From Chloroflexota bacterium (lineage in GTDB: Bacteria > Chloroflexota > Anaerolineae > Anaerolineales > E44-bin32), in contig JADFRQ010000005.1 in the NCBI GenBank assembly GCA_022561215.1, forward strand, positions 1 through 64,000: 64,000 nucleotides of DNA, given 5' to 3'. The position numbers were made by a program, and so were the translations under genes. The notes under the pieces are model-generated. The model saw only the letters and a list, made by a program, of their open reading frames with translations. It was not told where the DNA came from and did no database searches. Positions 29,632 through 40,342 of this stretch are shown piece after piece (position 1 is the stretch's first letter; each line of letters opens with the position of its first letter).

Positions 29632-30804
29632 TTATTGCTCACTGCGCGTGTACTGAATGCGATAAATAAAACCACCTTCATCGTCACTGATATACAATGC
29701 CCCATCTCGGCCAACGGCAAGACCAACCGGCCTGCCGGTTACCTTTTCATACCCTTCTTCCAGCCACCCACTTGCAAAATCAACGACCTCGGCACCGGCC
29801 TGCGTGCCGTCGAAGGGCAGTCGAACCACTTTATAGCCAGTGGGAATGCTGCGGTTCCACGAGCCATGATAGGCGATAAAAAGATCTCCCCAGTATTCTT
29901 CTGGAAATGTGTCCCCGGTATAAAAGACAAGCCCAAGGGGTGCCGAATGCGCTTGCAGATCAACTACCGCAAGTTCGACGCCCTCACAAGCACCCGGAGT
30001 TCCAAATTTCGGATCTTCAATCACACCACTGTGACAACTGGGCCAACCGTAATTAGCTCCTTCCCGAATGAGATAGATATTATCCGGAGGCAGATTATCG
30101 CCCATTAGATCTCGGCCATTGTTCGTGGCCCATAGCTGTCCTGTCTGAGGATGAATGGCCAATCCAACTGCATTGCGTAATCCGCTGGCAAATATACGCT
30201 CGCCATCGTTGTCGTAGATTAGCACACTTGCGCGGCGTGGGTCGTCCTCTTCACACACATTACAACTCGATCCGACAGACACCACCATTCGCCCGTCCGG
30301 CAAAAATTCCACCGTCCGTGTGTTGTGTCCGTTCGTAGGATAATTGCCAATCACTGTCACGCGCTCATCTACTACATCATCCCCATCCTGGTCTATGAGG
30401 CGCACAATGCCATTTGGCAATCCGACGTACCAGGCACCGGAATGGAATACCAAACTATGCGGGCTGTTTAAGCCTGCGGCAAAGATTTTTTTCGTATCCG
30501 CTACCCCGTCGCCATCTTCATCGACCAGAATGACAACTTGATCCGCACCTCGTTCGGCTACAAAGAGTCTGCCTTGCGGATCAAAATGGATAAAACGCGG
30601 CCCATTAAGGCCTTCGGCAAAGACATTGATCTTGAATCCGTCGGGCAGAAAGACCGTCGCCTCACTGCCATCCACGAAGAAGCCGATCAGGTTTACTTGC
30701 CTGGCTATTTGACGGTAAAGCACAGCCCCACCAATGAGCAATAGAACAGCGAGTACGGCGATCAACCGTTTCCAATTTAGTCCGCTCCTGGTTTTAGCAT
30801 CCAT
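29632..30804 (-). CDS. PQQ-dependent glucose/sorbosone dehydrogenase family protein, membrane anchored
   Basis: N-terminal TM; LFVAERGADQVVILVDEDGDGVAD, NGHNTRTVEFLPDGRMVVSVGSSCNVC, NYGWPSCH, GDLFIAYHGSWNRS. Confidence 0.88.
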   Translation of the reverse strand: MDAKTRSGLNWKRLIAVLAVLLLIGGAVLYRQIARQVNLIGFFVDGSEATVFLPDGFKINVFAEGLNGPRFIHFDPQGRLFVAERGADQVVILVDEDGDGVADTKKIFAAGLNSPHSLVFHSGAWYVGLPNGIVRLIDQDGDDVVDERVTVIGNYPTNGHNTRTVEFLPDGRMVVSVGSSCNVCEEDDPRRASVLIYDNDGERIFASGLRNAVGLAIHPQTGQLWATNNGRDLMGDNLPPDNIYLIREGANYGWPSCHSGVIEDPKFGTPGACEGVELAVVDLQAHSAPLGLVFYTGDTFPEEYWGDLFIAYHGSWNRSIPTGYKVVRLPFDGTQAGAEVVDFASGWLEEGYEKVTGRPVGLAVGRDGALYISDDEGGFIYRIQYTRSEQ

Positions 30805-30993
30805 GCAATAAGCTTACCAATTCTCGGAAAGAAATCGCGGAAATGCTCTGCTAAGATTGCACGGTCGAAGCTGAAATTTCATCCCGTATTCGTACAGTTC
30901 ATTCCCAAGCAAGGAACTTCAATTCATCCTCTTGACCGTGTTCTGCATTTGAAATGTGACGACGGTTGCAATCAAACATTACACGTACTTAAT

Positions 30994-32226
30994 TCAACTG
31001 CCCGCACTAACAGCCAGCCAATCGATATTTGCTTCACGTGCCGCTCTTTTTTCAATGTGCAGTTCTTCGGCACCCAGGAATTTAATAAATTGTTGGAAAC
31101 AGCGCAGCAAATCCCTCCGCAGCGCAGTTGTCTGATTTACGGTTGCTTCCCACCACCAGCGCTTGATGATTATTGCTCTGCTTTTCTTATCCCTCCCCGG
31201 CTCAAAACGCGCAATGAACCGATCGCCATACAGGATGGGAAGCACGTAATAACCGTACCGTCTCTCGGAGACCGGCTTGTAAACTTCCCAAACATACGAA
31301 AAATCAAACAACTGCTCCACCAGTCGCCGATCCCAGAGCAGATTATCCAATGGCGCGATGATGATCGCTTGAGGCGCCTTGCGCTTCGAATTCAAAGAAG
31401 CATCGAGGATCATCTTGTCCTCACGCCTCATATAAAGCGGCAACTTCACATCTTCAACGGTTAGTTCGAGAACCTTGCCCTGCCTGAGCAGTCGGCCCAA
31501 CGTTGCCTTGCGTTCGTCGCTGCGCTTGCCGTACATGCCCAACCATGCATCGCTTGCTCTATTCCAAATCAGGCCAACACCGCCAATACGTCGAAGAAGA
31601 TACCAATCATGGAATTGCCGTTTGGTTCGATTCGGGTCAGGAGCCGAAAGGATCTCTTTAGCTATATGGCGGCTGGCGAAGTCATACACCTTGCGGGTGT
31701 GAATGCGATGGTGAATGACCAGTTCGCCCCAGTTGTACATACTATCCAACCCAGCACGCGCGAGGCGCGTTGGCGCCCATGACCAATCTACGGTTTTGTC
31801 AAGATCCAGATCAATCGAAGAGAGTGGTCCGCGCCGCTTAATTGCTCTACGAATTATTGGCAGGACGGATTTTACGTGATCCGCGCTCCGTCCAGGGTTG
31901 TTCTTGGCCGCTCGCTTGCGGCGTCGAAAATAAGGCCAATCATGCATTGGGTAAATGGACATATTCTTGTCCCAGCCGTCAACCAGCATCCGCTCTTCAT
32001 AGAGCAGTTCTTGCAACATTTCTGGTCGAAAATCACGCACGCGTGCCTGGAGTACCAATTCCGGGTTGTTGCCAACGATGTTCAGCGGATCATACTGAAT
32101 GCAACCCACGCGCCGAATGTGCGCCAGCACCCCGGATTTCCCTGCCAGGTTATTTCCTAGATAAAGATTTTGCTGAGCCAAGATAAATTGGCGTGCTTGT
32201 TTCTTGTTAATCATTAATGAAGCCAT
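30994..32226 (-). CDS. Winged-helix YcaQ-family protein (crosslink-repair DNA glycosylase-like)
   Basis: KKQARQFILAQQ...RVGCIQYDPLNIVGNNPELVLQARV; GRLLRQGKVLELTVEDV; APLDNLLWDRRLVEQLFDFSYVWEVYKP; RYGYYVLPILYGDRFIARFEPG. Start 32226 avoids overlap with the next gene. Confidence 0.85.
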   Translation of the reverse strand: MASLMINKKQARQFILAQQNLYLGNNLAGKSGVLAHIRRVGCIQYDPLNIVGNNPELVLQARVRDFRPEMLQELLYEERMLVDGWDKNMSIYPMHDWPYFRRRKRAAKNNPGRSADHVKSVLPIIRRAIKRRGPLSSIDLDLDKTVDWSWAPTRLARAGLDSMYNWGELVIHHRIHTRKVYDFASRHIAKEILSAPDPNRTKRQFHDWYLLRRIGGVGLIWNRASDAWLGMYGKRSDERKATLGRLLRQGKVLELTVEDVKLPLYMRREDKMILDASLNSKRKAPQAIIIAPLDNLLWDRRLVEQLFDFSYVWEVYKPVSERRYGYYVLPILYGDRFIARFEPGRDKKSRAIIIKRWWWEATVNQTTALRRDLLRCFQQFIKFLGAEELHIEKRAAREANIDWLAVSAGS

Positions 32227-32254
32227 TGGCTTTTTATTACCTATTCGGGGAAGT

Positions 32255-32770
32255 TCACAATTGACCTTGCAGAGCGCTTTCAATGTACATCCAGTTTTTC
32301 AACTTCGTACCTCCCCAGTTTGCGTTCCATGGTCTATCCATTGCAATGGTCCGTTTTCCATGCTTATGCGCTACACGAAGATAACGCTTTTGATCATCGA
32401 TCATTAGCTCGTAACGCTCTGTGCGCAAGAGTTTTTTCTTTGCATCCCGACCTACACTATGCAGCACGGCTTTTGGAAAACCCCATTCATCGAGCCACTC
32501 TTGGGTTAACTGCTGAAGTTCTGGAGCACGGGCAGTTAAATACTGCAAATGATGCCCCGCATCGAACAACCAGTTGACTCCCTGCACTGCGCCATCCAGC
32601 GGTAGCATCTCCCGGTGAAAATCATCGCTTTCGAGATAATGCACGAGTTCATTTCCCGGGAACATCAGCCCCAGATTTTCGATTGAATCATCAACTGCCG
32701 GGCCCAATCGTTCCTCCATTGCACCAAAGAAATCAGCTAATGTGTCATCAATATCGAGGAGAATCCTCAT
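32255..32770 (-). CDS. HAD-family 5'(3')-deoxyribonucleotidase-like protein
   Basis: ILLDIDDTLADFFGAM (DxDxT); YLTARAPE; ELMIDDQKRYL. Confidence 0.8.
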   Translation of the reverse strand: MRILLDIDDTLADFFGAMEERLGPAVDDSIENLGLMFPGNELVHYLESDDFHREMLPLDGAVQGVNWLFDAGHHLQYLTARAPELQQLTQEWLDEWGFPKAVLHSVGRDAKKKLLRTERYELMIDDQKRYLRVAHKHGKRTIAMDRPWNANWGGTKLKNWMYIESALQGQL

Positions 32771-32862
32771 GACCCGTTCCCCACTTTTCCATTCAGAGCT
32801 TATTAATCTAGAAACCTGCGCTTTTACCTAAATGATTTGTATGCGAAGAGTGAAAAAATAGG

Positions 32863-33216
32863 CTACTGAATCTGAATGCTCTCGAAGATCGCGTTCCAGA
32901 AAAAACCATTTTGGAACGCCAGAATTGTGGTGGGAACATCCACCTTAAGGCTCCCGAGGCTGCCATAAATTCCTCCAAAAACAATGGGGGAAATAATGGC
33001 GGCAATTCCAAGGCTTGTCCAATTAAAAGTCTTTTGATTGACTAGTGCGTTAAATCCCTCCCTTGCCAGCATTCCCAACAGCATCAAACCAAAGAACAAG
33101 ACAACCCTGCCCCAATCCGTACCCTCTTCTGCCGACTCAACTCTCTTATGTCTGACGGTATACGCGGTGATGGCAAAGGAGACCAATAGCGCCACGAGCG
33201 CTAAGGTGGTGGACAT
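32863..33216 (-). CDS. Hypothetical membrane protein
   Basis: Three hydrophobic segments in 117 aa. Confidence 0.6.
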   Translation of the reverse strand: MSTTLALVALLVSFAITAYTVRHKRVESAEEGTDWGRVVLFFGLMLLGMLAREGFNALVNQKTFNWTSLGIAAIISPIVFGGIYGSLGSLKVDVPTTILAFQNGFFWNAIFESIQIQ

Positions 33217-33253
33217 GATTTCAATCCTTCCTTCTCGTGTCGAACATCAAGCA

Positions 33254-33652
33254 CTAATCAAAATAATAATCGAGGGTGAAAGGATACTCGTCGCCGTGTC
33301 CAAAATCAAAACCGCCTTCTCCGCGCAAGCCGACGAGTTCTTCCGTCGCCGATCCGGGGACAATAGTGAGGCTTACTGTCGAGATGCCATCGACAAACGT
33401 TCCCACATGCTGCATCATAAAACTCCCGATCAGTTTTCCAAAACCGCCAATAAAGAACTCCATACCTACAAATGATGCGTTTCCATCGGCCGTGTATGCC
33501 ATCAAGTATTCGAGCGAGCCTTCACCGTGTAGATCGCCTTCGAAAGATTTTTTGATGGTGGCGCGCGCGAATTTGCGCCCATCATCAAATTCTTCATAAA
33601 TCGCCTCTTCCCAGGAATCGACTTTAAATGTTGCCTCTGCTTGAAGATTCAT
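33254..33652 (-). CDS. DUF3224-like protein
   Basis: MNLQAEATFKVDSWEEAIYEEFDDGRKFARATIKKSFEGDLHGEGSLEYLMAY...GSFMMQHVGTF. Confidence 0.8.
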   Translation of the reverse strand: MNLQAEATFKVDSWEEAIYEEFDDGRKFARATIKKSFEGDLHGEGSLEYLMAYTADGNASFVGMEFFIGGFGKLIGSFMMQHVGTFVDGISTVSLTIVPGSATEELVGLRGEGGFDFGHGDEYPFTLDYYFD

Positions 33653-33990
33653 CGTTGGTACTCCTTCTTGGCTCACCCAGTAGACACGAATTCGACGTTT
33701 AAATAAAGGCATCCTGCCCTCATTCGGCAATAGCGGATGAGAAAAGATTGTCCAATTTGGTGGACTTCACATTATCACCAAAGTTAAGGATAAAGATACG
33801 CGCAGCTTGTTTTCGCGCAAATCTAAGATACTGTCATCGACTTTCGGCCAATAACTTAATCGCCTTCAGGTGTATGGCTTGAACCTCGAGACGGATGAAG
33901 TTTTCCATTTTTGCCACATCATCTTAGGGCGCTGCTAAAAATCTTCAGGATTCTGACTGCATAACCTCGAATGCATTAATCCGCCGCCAT

Positions 33991-34026
33991 AAAAAAAACC
34001 AGGGCACAGCATTGGCTGTGCCCTGG
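33991..34026 (-). terminator. Rho-independent terminator downstream of the 34048..34791 gene
   Basis: On the minus strand: CCAGGGCACAGCCAATGCTGTGCCCTGG followed by TTTTTTTT; 11-bp perfect arms. Confidence 0.9.
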
Positions 34027-34047
34027 AATTCAGCTTTCAGGCTCGGA

Positions 34048-34791
34048 TTATATGTTCGTATTCGAATTTTGGTTGGAGTCTGTTTCTGGCGCGCGATGCC
34101 AGGGATGATCTTTAAATCTGAAGCGCCCATCTCGGTGAAATCTGAATCCTGGACGACCACCGAAGATCCTGTCTCCACTCAGAAATTGATCGGCTTGATC
34201 CTGCGTGATGACACCATCAAGCACGGCTTGGCCAACTGCACTTTCATAGGCAGCCTGCAGCGCTTGCCTAAATTCCTCACCATCTAAACCCAAATCATCC
34301 AGCAGAGTCCACAATTTCTGGCCCTCATCACGCGCTGCCTGTAATTCATCGGCTGAGATCCCCAGTGCCTCAGCAAGCAGTTCATCCCTGTCGATGGCTT
34401 GCTTAAGGGCACTGCGTGCCTTCATCAGTTCAGCCTGATCTTCAGAGAGCAGCCCTTCCGCAACTGCCCGATCGAGCGCAGCTGAAGACGCCGCCGCGTA
34501 CGCATCTCGAAGTTCATCGACGGTGATCCCCAGGGCTTCGGCTAACAAGACATCATACTCACCGGACCGTCCTTGCCGGAAACGTCCGAATCCATGAAAA
34601 CCCTCTGATCCTTCTTGTTTGTGTAAGAAGGGGACTTTTGGATCATCATCATCATGAAGACTGAGCTGTTGATCCTCCGCTCTGGCGCGCGCCGAAACCA
34701 CCAGGGTCCCGGTGACAACCAGCCCAATAATCAGAATAACAACCACTGCACGTGATAGTAGATTTGGCGTTCTTGCGCCTTCATTTTCCAT
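34048..34791 (-). CDS. Hypothetical secreted/membrane-anchored helical-repeat protein
   Basis: N-terminal TM; duplicated helical motif LLAEALGITVDEL / LLAEALGISADEL plus G.(I/L)(T/S).DQA elements. Confidence 0.7.
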   Translation of the reverse strand: MENEGARTPNLLSRAVVVILIIGLVVTGTLVVSARARAEDQQLSLHDDDDPKVPFLHKQEGSEGFHGFGRFRQGRSGEYDVLLAEALGITVDELRDAYAAASSAALDRAVAEGLLSEDQAELMKARSALKQAIDRDELLAEALGISADELQAARDEGQKLWTLLDDLGLDGEEFRQALQAAYESAVGQAVLDGVITQDQADQFLSGDRIFGGRPGFRFHRDGRFRFKDHPWHRAPETDSNQNSNTNI

Positions 34792-35114
34792 TATCGATCT
34801 CCATTTAACGATTGTATTTAAGCTTCTACCAAAATACATTACTTCTGGGAAATGTTACCCGAAGTTTAGCAAAATGTTGTTGGGAAATTATGAAGATGTG
34901 ATAAGAAGATTGTTTGGATTCGGGGTTGGATTCGCAGTAGGTCCAACAGCGGACCTTCCTTCAGGTTGGATGCCCCACCGAAGCACGAAACAATTCCCCC
35001 GGGGTGTTCATGCAAACCAAAGGCTAGCCCCCGACCCCCGTGGGTTAATATAGAATATCTATAGGGGCGCGGGCTGCCAAGCCTCACTCGAAATAAATTC
35101 TCTTTCCAGAGTGG

Positions 35115-36605
35115 TTACGCGCTATCATGCATCCACGCGCGGCTCTCGGGCGGTGCTTTGAATACGCCAACATCCTGGATGGATTTGTTCAGGAAGCCCT
35201 GCGCAAATTGAAGAAAAGCAAATGCATCGGCAAAATTGGATGAAAGGCCGACGGATATGCGTGTGGCGCCGTACTCCTTATCATAGGTTGTGCGGATTCG
35301 AGAGCGAAGTTCATCGAAACTCATGCCGCGCGTGTCCTTAAAAAATGCGCCGATTTCGGATTTGCTCAGATGATAGGCCATCTCCGCCGCGCCTGGATTG
35401 CAGAAACATCCCGCTCGCAGCGAGATCATTTCCTCGTTCGCCAGGTGCTCGATCTGGCGAATATCAAAGCCGGCACCTTTCACATCTACAAAATTAAAAG
35501 CAATCGTGCCCCCGCGCCCAATCATATCTAGTGGTCCGTGGATCTCAACCAGCGCTTTCCCGTTGCTGTGATGCAGTTGGTTAAGATTATCGAGCAGCCA
35601 GCCCGTCAGGCAATGCACACGTTCATGGATCACATCGATGCCCACATTTGCAATGTGGCGCAGGCCATCTTCCACGGCGGGAAGGTTCAGGTAGTCGACC
35701 GTTCCATCTTCAAACGCCGCCGGGCCCTCGACCAGATAATGACCATCGCCTTGCACAGATGCGATCTGGATCGTTCCCCCAGCAAACCACGGCCGCTTGA
35801 TCTTGGATAACATCTGTCGACGCATGAGCAGACAACCAACACCCGATGGATAACCAAACATCTTGTAAAATGAGATGGCAACAAAATCCGGCTTCCACTG
35901 ACTCAGGTCGAACGGGTTGGTGGAGACATACGCTGCGGCATCAAGCAATACATCCCAGCCGAGCGCTCGCGCCTCCGCAATCATCTCTAAGGGATACTGA
36001 ACACCGGTGAAATTGGATTGTGCCGGAAATGCAAAGAGGTTGTTCTGGTCTGGCCGAGAGTGTTCCAGCTGCATTATTAATTGACTGCGATCAACGTGCA
36101 TTGTGGGTGGTATCGCGGGGACATAAATAATTTTTGCCCCCTTCGTGCGTGCGAACTCGCGGATGCCGTTAACCGAGTTGTGATTATCAAATGTCAGTAA
36201 ATAGCGGCCTCCAGGGCCAAAGGGATAGGATTCACCAACAAGTTTGAGCGCACCACTGGCATTTAGTGTGAATATTGCATCATACTCATCCGCTGAGGCG
36301 TTGAAATATTCGAGAACATACGCCCGCGCACTCTCCACCAATTCTGTCATGGCCAACGAAGTAGGATTGTTCGAATGCGGATTACCGAAAACGCTTTCTT
36401 TCAATCTATCAAAGTGCTGCTGCAGCTGGCGGGAACTGTACATGCCACCGCCAGTGAAATCGAGATAGACATGTCCCAGGCGATCAAGCCTTTCGTATTC
36501 GTTTGCGCGCAGCTCATCGAGGATCGTGGTTTCGACATAGGCGGGATAGATCTCGAGAAATGCCGAGAATTCCGTCTCCATTTGTGGGCTTAATCGCTTA
36601 TTCAT
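35115..36605 (-). CDS. Class V aminotransferase-fold PLP enzyme (cysteine desulfurase/Moco sulfurase-like)
   Basis: VYLDFTGGGMYSS, FTLNASGALKLVGESYPF, FAFPAQSNFTGVQYPL, DFVAISFYKMFGYPSGVGCLLMR, SLRAGCFCNPGAAE. Confidence 0.88.
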   Translation of the reverse strand: MNKRLSPQMETEFSAFLEIYPAYVETTILDELRANEYERLDRLGHVYLDFTGGGMYSSRQLQQHFDRLKESVFGNPHSNNPTSLAMTELVESARAYVLEYFNASADEYDAIFTLNASGALKLVGESYPFGPGGRYLLTFDNHNSVNGIREFARTKGAKIIYVPAIPPTMHVDRSQLIMQLEHSRPDQNNLFAFPAQSNFTGVQYPLEMIAEARALGWDVLLDAAAYVSTNPFDLSQWKPDFVAISFYKMFGYPSGVGCLLMRRQMLSKIKRPWFAGGTIQIASVQGDGHYLVEGPAAFEDGTVDYLNLPAVEDGLRHIANVGIDVIHERVHCLTGWLLDNLNQLHHSNGKALVEIHGPLDMIGRGGTIAFNFVDVKGAGFDIRQIEHLANEEMISLRAGCFCNPGAAEMAYHLSKSEIGAFFKDTRGMSFDELRSRIRTTYDKEYGATRISVGLSSNFADAFAFLQFAQGFLNKSIQDVGVFKAPPESRAWMHDSA

Positions 36606-36696
36606 CATGACCATCAGACCATTTGAAACAAGATCACACCAAGAGTAGGTCGGGAATTATACTACCCGATATTCGCTACGAGGTCGGCCAATACCC

Positions 36697-37413
36697 TTAT
36701 TCCTCTAGCTTGATCCAAACTGCTTCCGCGCGAGCAACAACTTCTCCGCCTTCGCCACACAACGCTGTCCCTACAAAATATTTGCGGCCTTCGTTGCTCC
36801 GATGCCATCCCATTGCAACCAGTTTCATTCCCGGACGGACACTCGCCATTACATCCGCCGTCATTCTCCCCAGCACCTTGAGGCTGTCATCAACCTCGAG
36901 AGTGGCATAATATCCCGGACAATCTAAAGCCGCCCACAAATATTTCTCCTGGATAAAGCCGTGCTCATCAGCAATCCAGGTGGGCGGAATCCATGCTGCT
37001 GCGACAAGTTGCCTCCCCGGCACTGGGCCGGCGAAAATTCGCAGTCCATCCGATCGTCCCGGACCACACACAAAACATGTCGTAAAATTATGGTTCTCAT
37101 GTTCTTCATAAGCGCGCGACGCTAGCTGAGCGGCTTCAAAGGATAAGCAGCGCGGCGCCTCCACCTGGACCTGACCAGGGCGTCCTTCGGCGATCAGTGT
37201 TTCGTTGTCCAGCAAATGAAATTGCCCCTCCGCTAGCTGCTTGATGCATAGCTCTTTCTCCAGGGGAGGCGGCTGCCGAAGAGTTACTTCGGCCGGTCCC
37301 TCCATATGCGCGGCCAGAAGGCCGGAGACATAACCGCCATTCCCTGAATCAGGCGGACCGCGGAAGCGTCGTTCGACGATCACAATTTCATCGCAATCTA
37401 CTGGATGATTCAT
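36697..37413 (-). CDS. Hotdog/thioesterase-like hypothetical protein
   Basis: RFRGPPDSGNGGYVSGLLAAHMEGPAEVTLRQPPPLEKEL; CFVCGPGRSDGLRIFAG; WAALDCPGYYA. Confidence 0.65.
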   Translation of the reverse strand: MNHPVDCDEIVIVERRFRGPPDSGNGGYVSGLLAAHMEGPAEVTLRQPPPLEKELCIKQLAEGQFHLLDNETLIAEGRPGQVQVEAPRCLSFEAAQLASRAYEEHENHNFTTCFVCGPGRSDGLRIFAGPVPGRQLVAAAWIPPTWIADEHGFIQEKYLWAALDCPGYYATLEVDDSLKVLGRMTADVMASVRPGMKLVAMGWHRSNEGRKYFVGTALCGEGGEVVARAEAVWIKLEE

Positions 37414-37416
37414 AAA

Positions 37417-38070
37417 TCATTCCTGGTCGGGTGTGAAGCTATCGTTCTCAATAGCAGCGCTTGGATCAAATGTGGGCTTCACGTTCATTACCTGATTGGA
37501 TAAACTCAAGTGCTGGATAGCAGTTATGCTACAAGCCGCTGCGCCGCCAAAAAAGAACCAGCTTTTGTCCAGGAAAAATAGTAGCAAGTACAGAAGAGAA
37601 AATCCGGCAAATTCAATCCCCGAGACCCTCAGCGTCACCCAGCGTGGATAATGGACCCGGCCGCGCGCTCCTTTTTCTCCATGTGCAATGATAAAAAGAG
37701 CAATACTGCGGATATGCATTAAGTAAATTGCAGCTTCTCTCAAGAACAATCCACCAATCAAAGCTGAGAACACCTCCTCGTAGCGCAGCAAGCGCACAGC
37801 TACAAGCCAGACAATGAGGATGATTCCTATGGAACTTAAGAGGTAGCGCAGCAATAGCGGACTGAACATGCGCAGCGCCTTCACATCTTCGTGAAATTCA
37901 GGCGTTATTTCATAACTCCCTTCAAAAACAAAATGCTGCTTCCCCTCAGCAGCATAAATACGCGCACCAAGAATCGTCAGATAGTAATCCAACGCATAAG
38001 TGATTGCCCACAGGATGATCACAGTCCCGACATTGTTCGCCAACAGTATTTCAATGTTCGTCATGGTCAA
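37417..38070 (-). CDS. Hypothetical multi-pass membrane protein
   Basis: Several hydrophobic segments in 217 aa; adjacent to the previous gene. Confidence 0.65.
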   Translation of the reverse strand: MTMTNIEILLANNVGTVIILWAITYALDYYLTILGARIYAAEGKQHFVFEGSYEITPEFHEDVKALRMFSPLLLRYLLSSIGIILIVWLVAVRLLRYEEVFSALIGGLFLREAAIYLMHIRSIALFIIAHGEKGARGRVHYPRWVTLRVSGIEFAGFSLLYLLLFFLDKSWFFFGGAAACSITAIQHLSLSNQVMNVKPTFDPSAAIENDSFTPDQE

Positions 38071-38145
38071 CTAGATATTTGAAAATCCCTTCGGTTCGAT
38101 TGCGTTTGCATAGTATCCGTCATCGGAAAATTCCACCACACACGA

Positions 38146-38412
38146 TCACTCTAAATGACCACCATCCCGAGCTTCATCCAACACCGCCAGGATGGTATCC
38201 ACCAGTGCGCGCGCAGCCTGCTCACTGAGTTCAACGGCAACACGTGCATCCAGCCCTTGCGCTTCATTCACGAAATCGAGGTTGAGCGCATGTTCCATCG
38301 GGGCATTGAATGGATGGTCGTAGGAGACGTTGGCCTCACGCAAGGTAAACCAACCATCTGATCCCTTGCCACTCCCATCGATTTTTACCTGTTTTGTAAT
38401 CAACGTACACAT
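38146..38412 (-). CDS. DUF6295-like small protein
   Basis: MCTLITKQVKIDGSGKGSDGWFTLREANVSYDHPFNAPMEHALNLDFVNEAQG. Confidence 0.7.
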   Translation of the reverse strand: MCTLITKQVKIDGSGKGSDGWFTLREANVSYDHPFNAPMEHALNLDFVNEAQGLDARVAVELSEQAARALVDTILAVLDEARDGGHLE

Positions 38413-38453
38413 CACAGTACTCCTTTTCTAAAATCGGCGTTAGAGAAAAATCG

Positions 38454-39218
38454 CTACGAAGCAAGCTTAAGATGATTTTCCAGAAAGGTGAATATTTTTT
38501 GCCATCCGTCTACTGCTTGCTGCTGCCGATAGTTTGGGCGGTGATAATAGAAGAATCCGTGGCCCGCATCAGGATATGTCTGGAATTCGAAGGACTTGCC
38601 GTGTTTTTTCAGTTCCTGTTCATGTTGCGCCACTTGTTCCAGAGTGGGACTTGTATCGTCTTCGCCAAATATCCCCAACAGCGGACAGGAAAGATCTTTT
38701 GTGTAATCGATAGGCGCAACGGGGCGTTTTGGCGAGAGATCTTCCTCCTTCATCACCACGCCTCCGCCCCAGCAATCAACGGCGGCATCAAAACCATCAA
38801 TTCGACATGCTGCCAGAACCGTATGACGGCCCCCAGAACATGTGCCAAATATACCAACTTTGCCATTGTTATTCGGGAGAGAACGCAAGTACTGCATGGC
38901 TCCTTCCAGGTCGCCCAGCGCTTGATCGTCTGCAATTCCCCCTTCGGCTCTCACTTTGGCCGCCACATTTTCTGGGGTTCCATGGCCCGTTCGAAAATAA
39001 AGATTTGGAGATAGGGCCGCATAGCCATGATGGGCAAACTTGCGCGTTGTTTCTCGATACCATTCATCCCATCCCGGCATGTGGTGGACAATAACAATCC
39101 CCGGGAAGGGGCCTGGCCCGAGGGGGCGCGCGAAGTAGGCGTTGATGAGCTCCCCATTTTTTGTCGACATCGTGATGATTTCCGCTAACATACCCTCATA
39201 CTTGTTGGTTTCAACCAT
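38454..39218 (-). CDS. Dienelactone hydrolase family protein
   Basis: GIVIVHHMPGWDEWYRETTRKFAHHGYAAL; nucleophile context FGTCSGGRH; PDAGHGFFYYHRPNYR. Confidence 0.9.
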   Translation of the reverse strand: MVETNKYEGMLAEIITMSTKNGELINAYFARPLGPGPFPGIVIVHHMPGWDEWYRETTRKFAHHGYAALSPNLYFRTGHGTPENVAAKVRAEGGIADDQALGDLEGAMQYLRSLPNNNGKVGIFGTCSGGRHTVLAACRIDGFDAAVDCWGGGVVMKEEDLSPKRPVAPIDYTKDLSCPLLGIFGEDDTSPTLEQVAQHEQELKKHGKSFEFQTYPDAGHGFFYYHRPNYRQQQAVDGWQKIFTFLENHLKLAS

Positions 39219-39302
39219 ATTCGCCCTCCTGGGGAGTTTAAATGCTGCTCAATATTTGGTAAACGATTGCTGGCTATTGGATTTGACGTGTCGGTACGCA
39301 GA

Positions 39303-39788
39303 TCATCCAATCCGGCTATCAACTGCTAATCCGAAGATCGTTGATACAACCAAGGACAATATAATGGCGATGGCGGATATCATCCCTGTCAAAACAAATT
39401 TCTCAAACGCGCCCATTTCAGATCGAAAAACGCGCATGTTTATCCAAAATGCCACAGCACCTATTGCGCCGCCAATCCCCCCGCCAATAAAAATCAATAC
39501 CATAGGTATTGCGCTCCAGATCCATTGCAATGCATTCAAAGGTTTTGCCAGTCGAATTAATTGCCCATCAACAACAAGTTTTGGGATAGGATCAACAAAA
39601 CTTTGCTTCAGCTGAACAACAACTTTAAATCCATTGTTGTCGAAGATCACGTATTGATCGCGCTTCGATCCCTTGGAAGCAACTTTGCCGCCAACGATAA
39701 TTTTTGCAGGCTTGAAGAAACCAGCGGTCTGGAGCGTCAAATTTTGGCCTTCAAAACCCACCAACTTAAGTGGAATATTCATTGCCAA
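39303..39788 (-). CDS. Hypothetical membrane protein
   Basis: Two C-terminal hydrophobic helices (WSAIPMVLIFIGGGIGGAIGAVAFWI; FVLTGMISAIAIILSLVVSTIFG). Confidence 0.65.
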   Translation of the reverse strand: MAMNIPLKLVGFEGQNLTLQTAGFFKPAKIIVGGKVASKGSKRDQYVIFDNNGFKVVVQLKQSFVDPIPKLVVDGQLIRLAKPLNALQWIWSAIPMVLIFIGGGIGGAIGAVAFWINMRVFRSEMGAFEKFVLTGMISAIAIILSLVVSTIFGLAVDSRIG

Positions 39789-40342
39789 TCCCTCACTTCA
39801 CTTTATTAAGTTAAAACCCGGGTAAGTTTAGAATTGCTCGTTGGCGAGTGTTTCGACGACAATTGAATCATGCCTCGCTAAATTCCTGAACCCTCGGGTG
39901 GCACACGAGGCATCCCGCTCTGGACATTATGCTCCTATATTGGAGTAGCTTTATCACTTAGCTTATCCATGTTTGTCCTTTGCCCGCCCATTCAATAATG
40001 GAATGTAAAATAAATGCCGAGCAAATGCAACTCTGACAAATATCACGGTTGGAATAATAATGATGATCTCGATCCTATAAGATACACAACATCAAAGGCG
40101 AATCATACGTGGTCCAGACGACATTATCGAGAAATCCAGGAAAAATACTTCGCCCGGACACATCCCCCGAATCTGACCATTCAGATCATCGTTGTGCATG
40201 CTTTTACATTTTACCCTCGCCAAGGTTTAATCTGCTGAAGGTTGGCAACCTCAAAGGGTAACCGCATAACGCCTCCTGCAAGGTCTCTTCTCGACCCGTC
40301 TGTAGGGGCACTGCTTGCGGGCGGTATTCTCTGTTCCCACGC

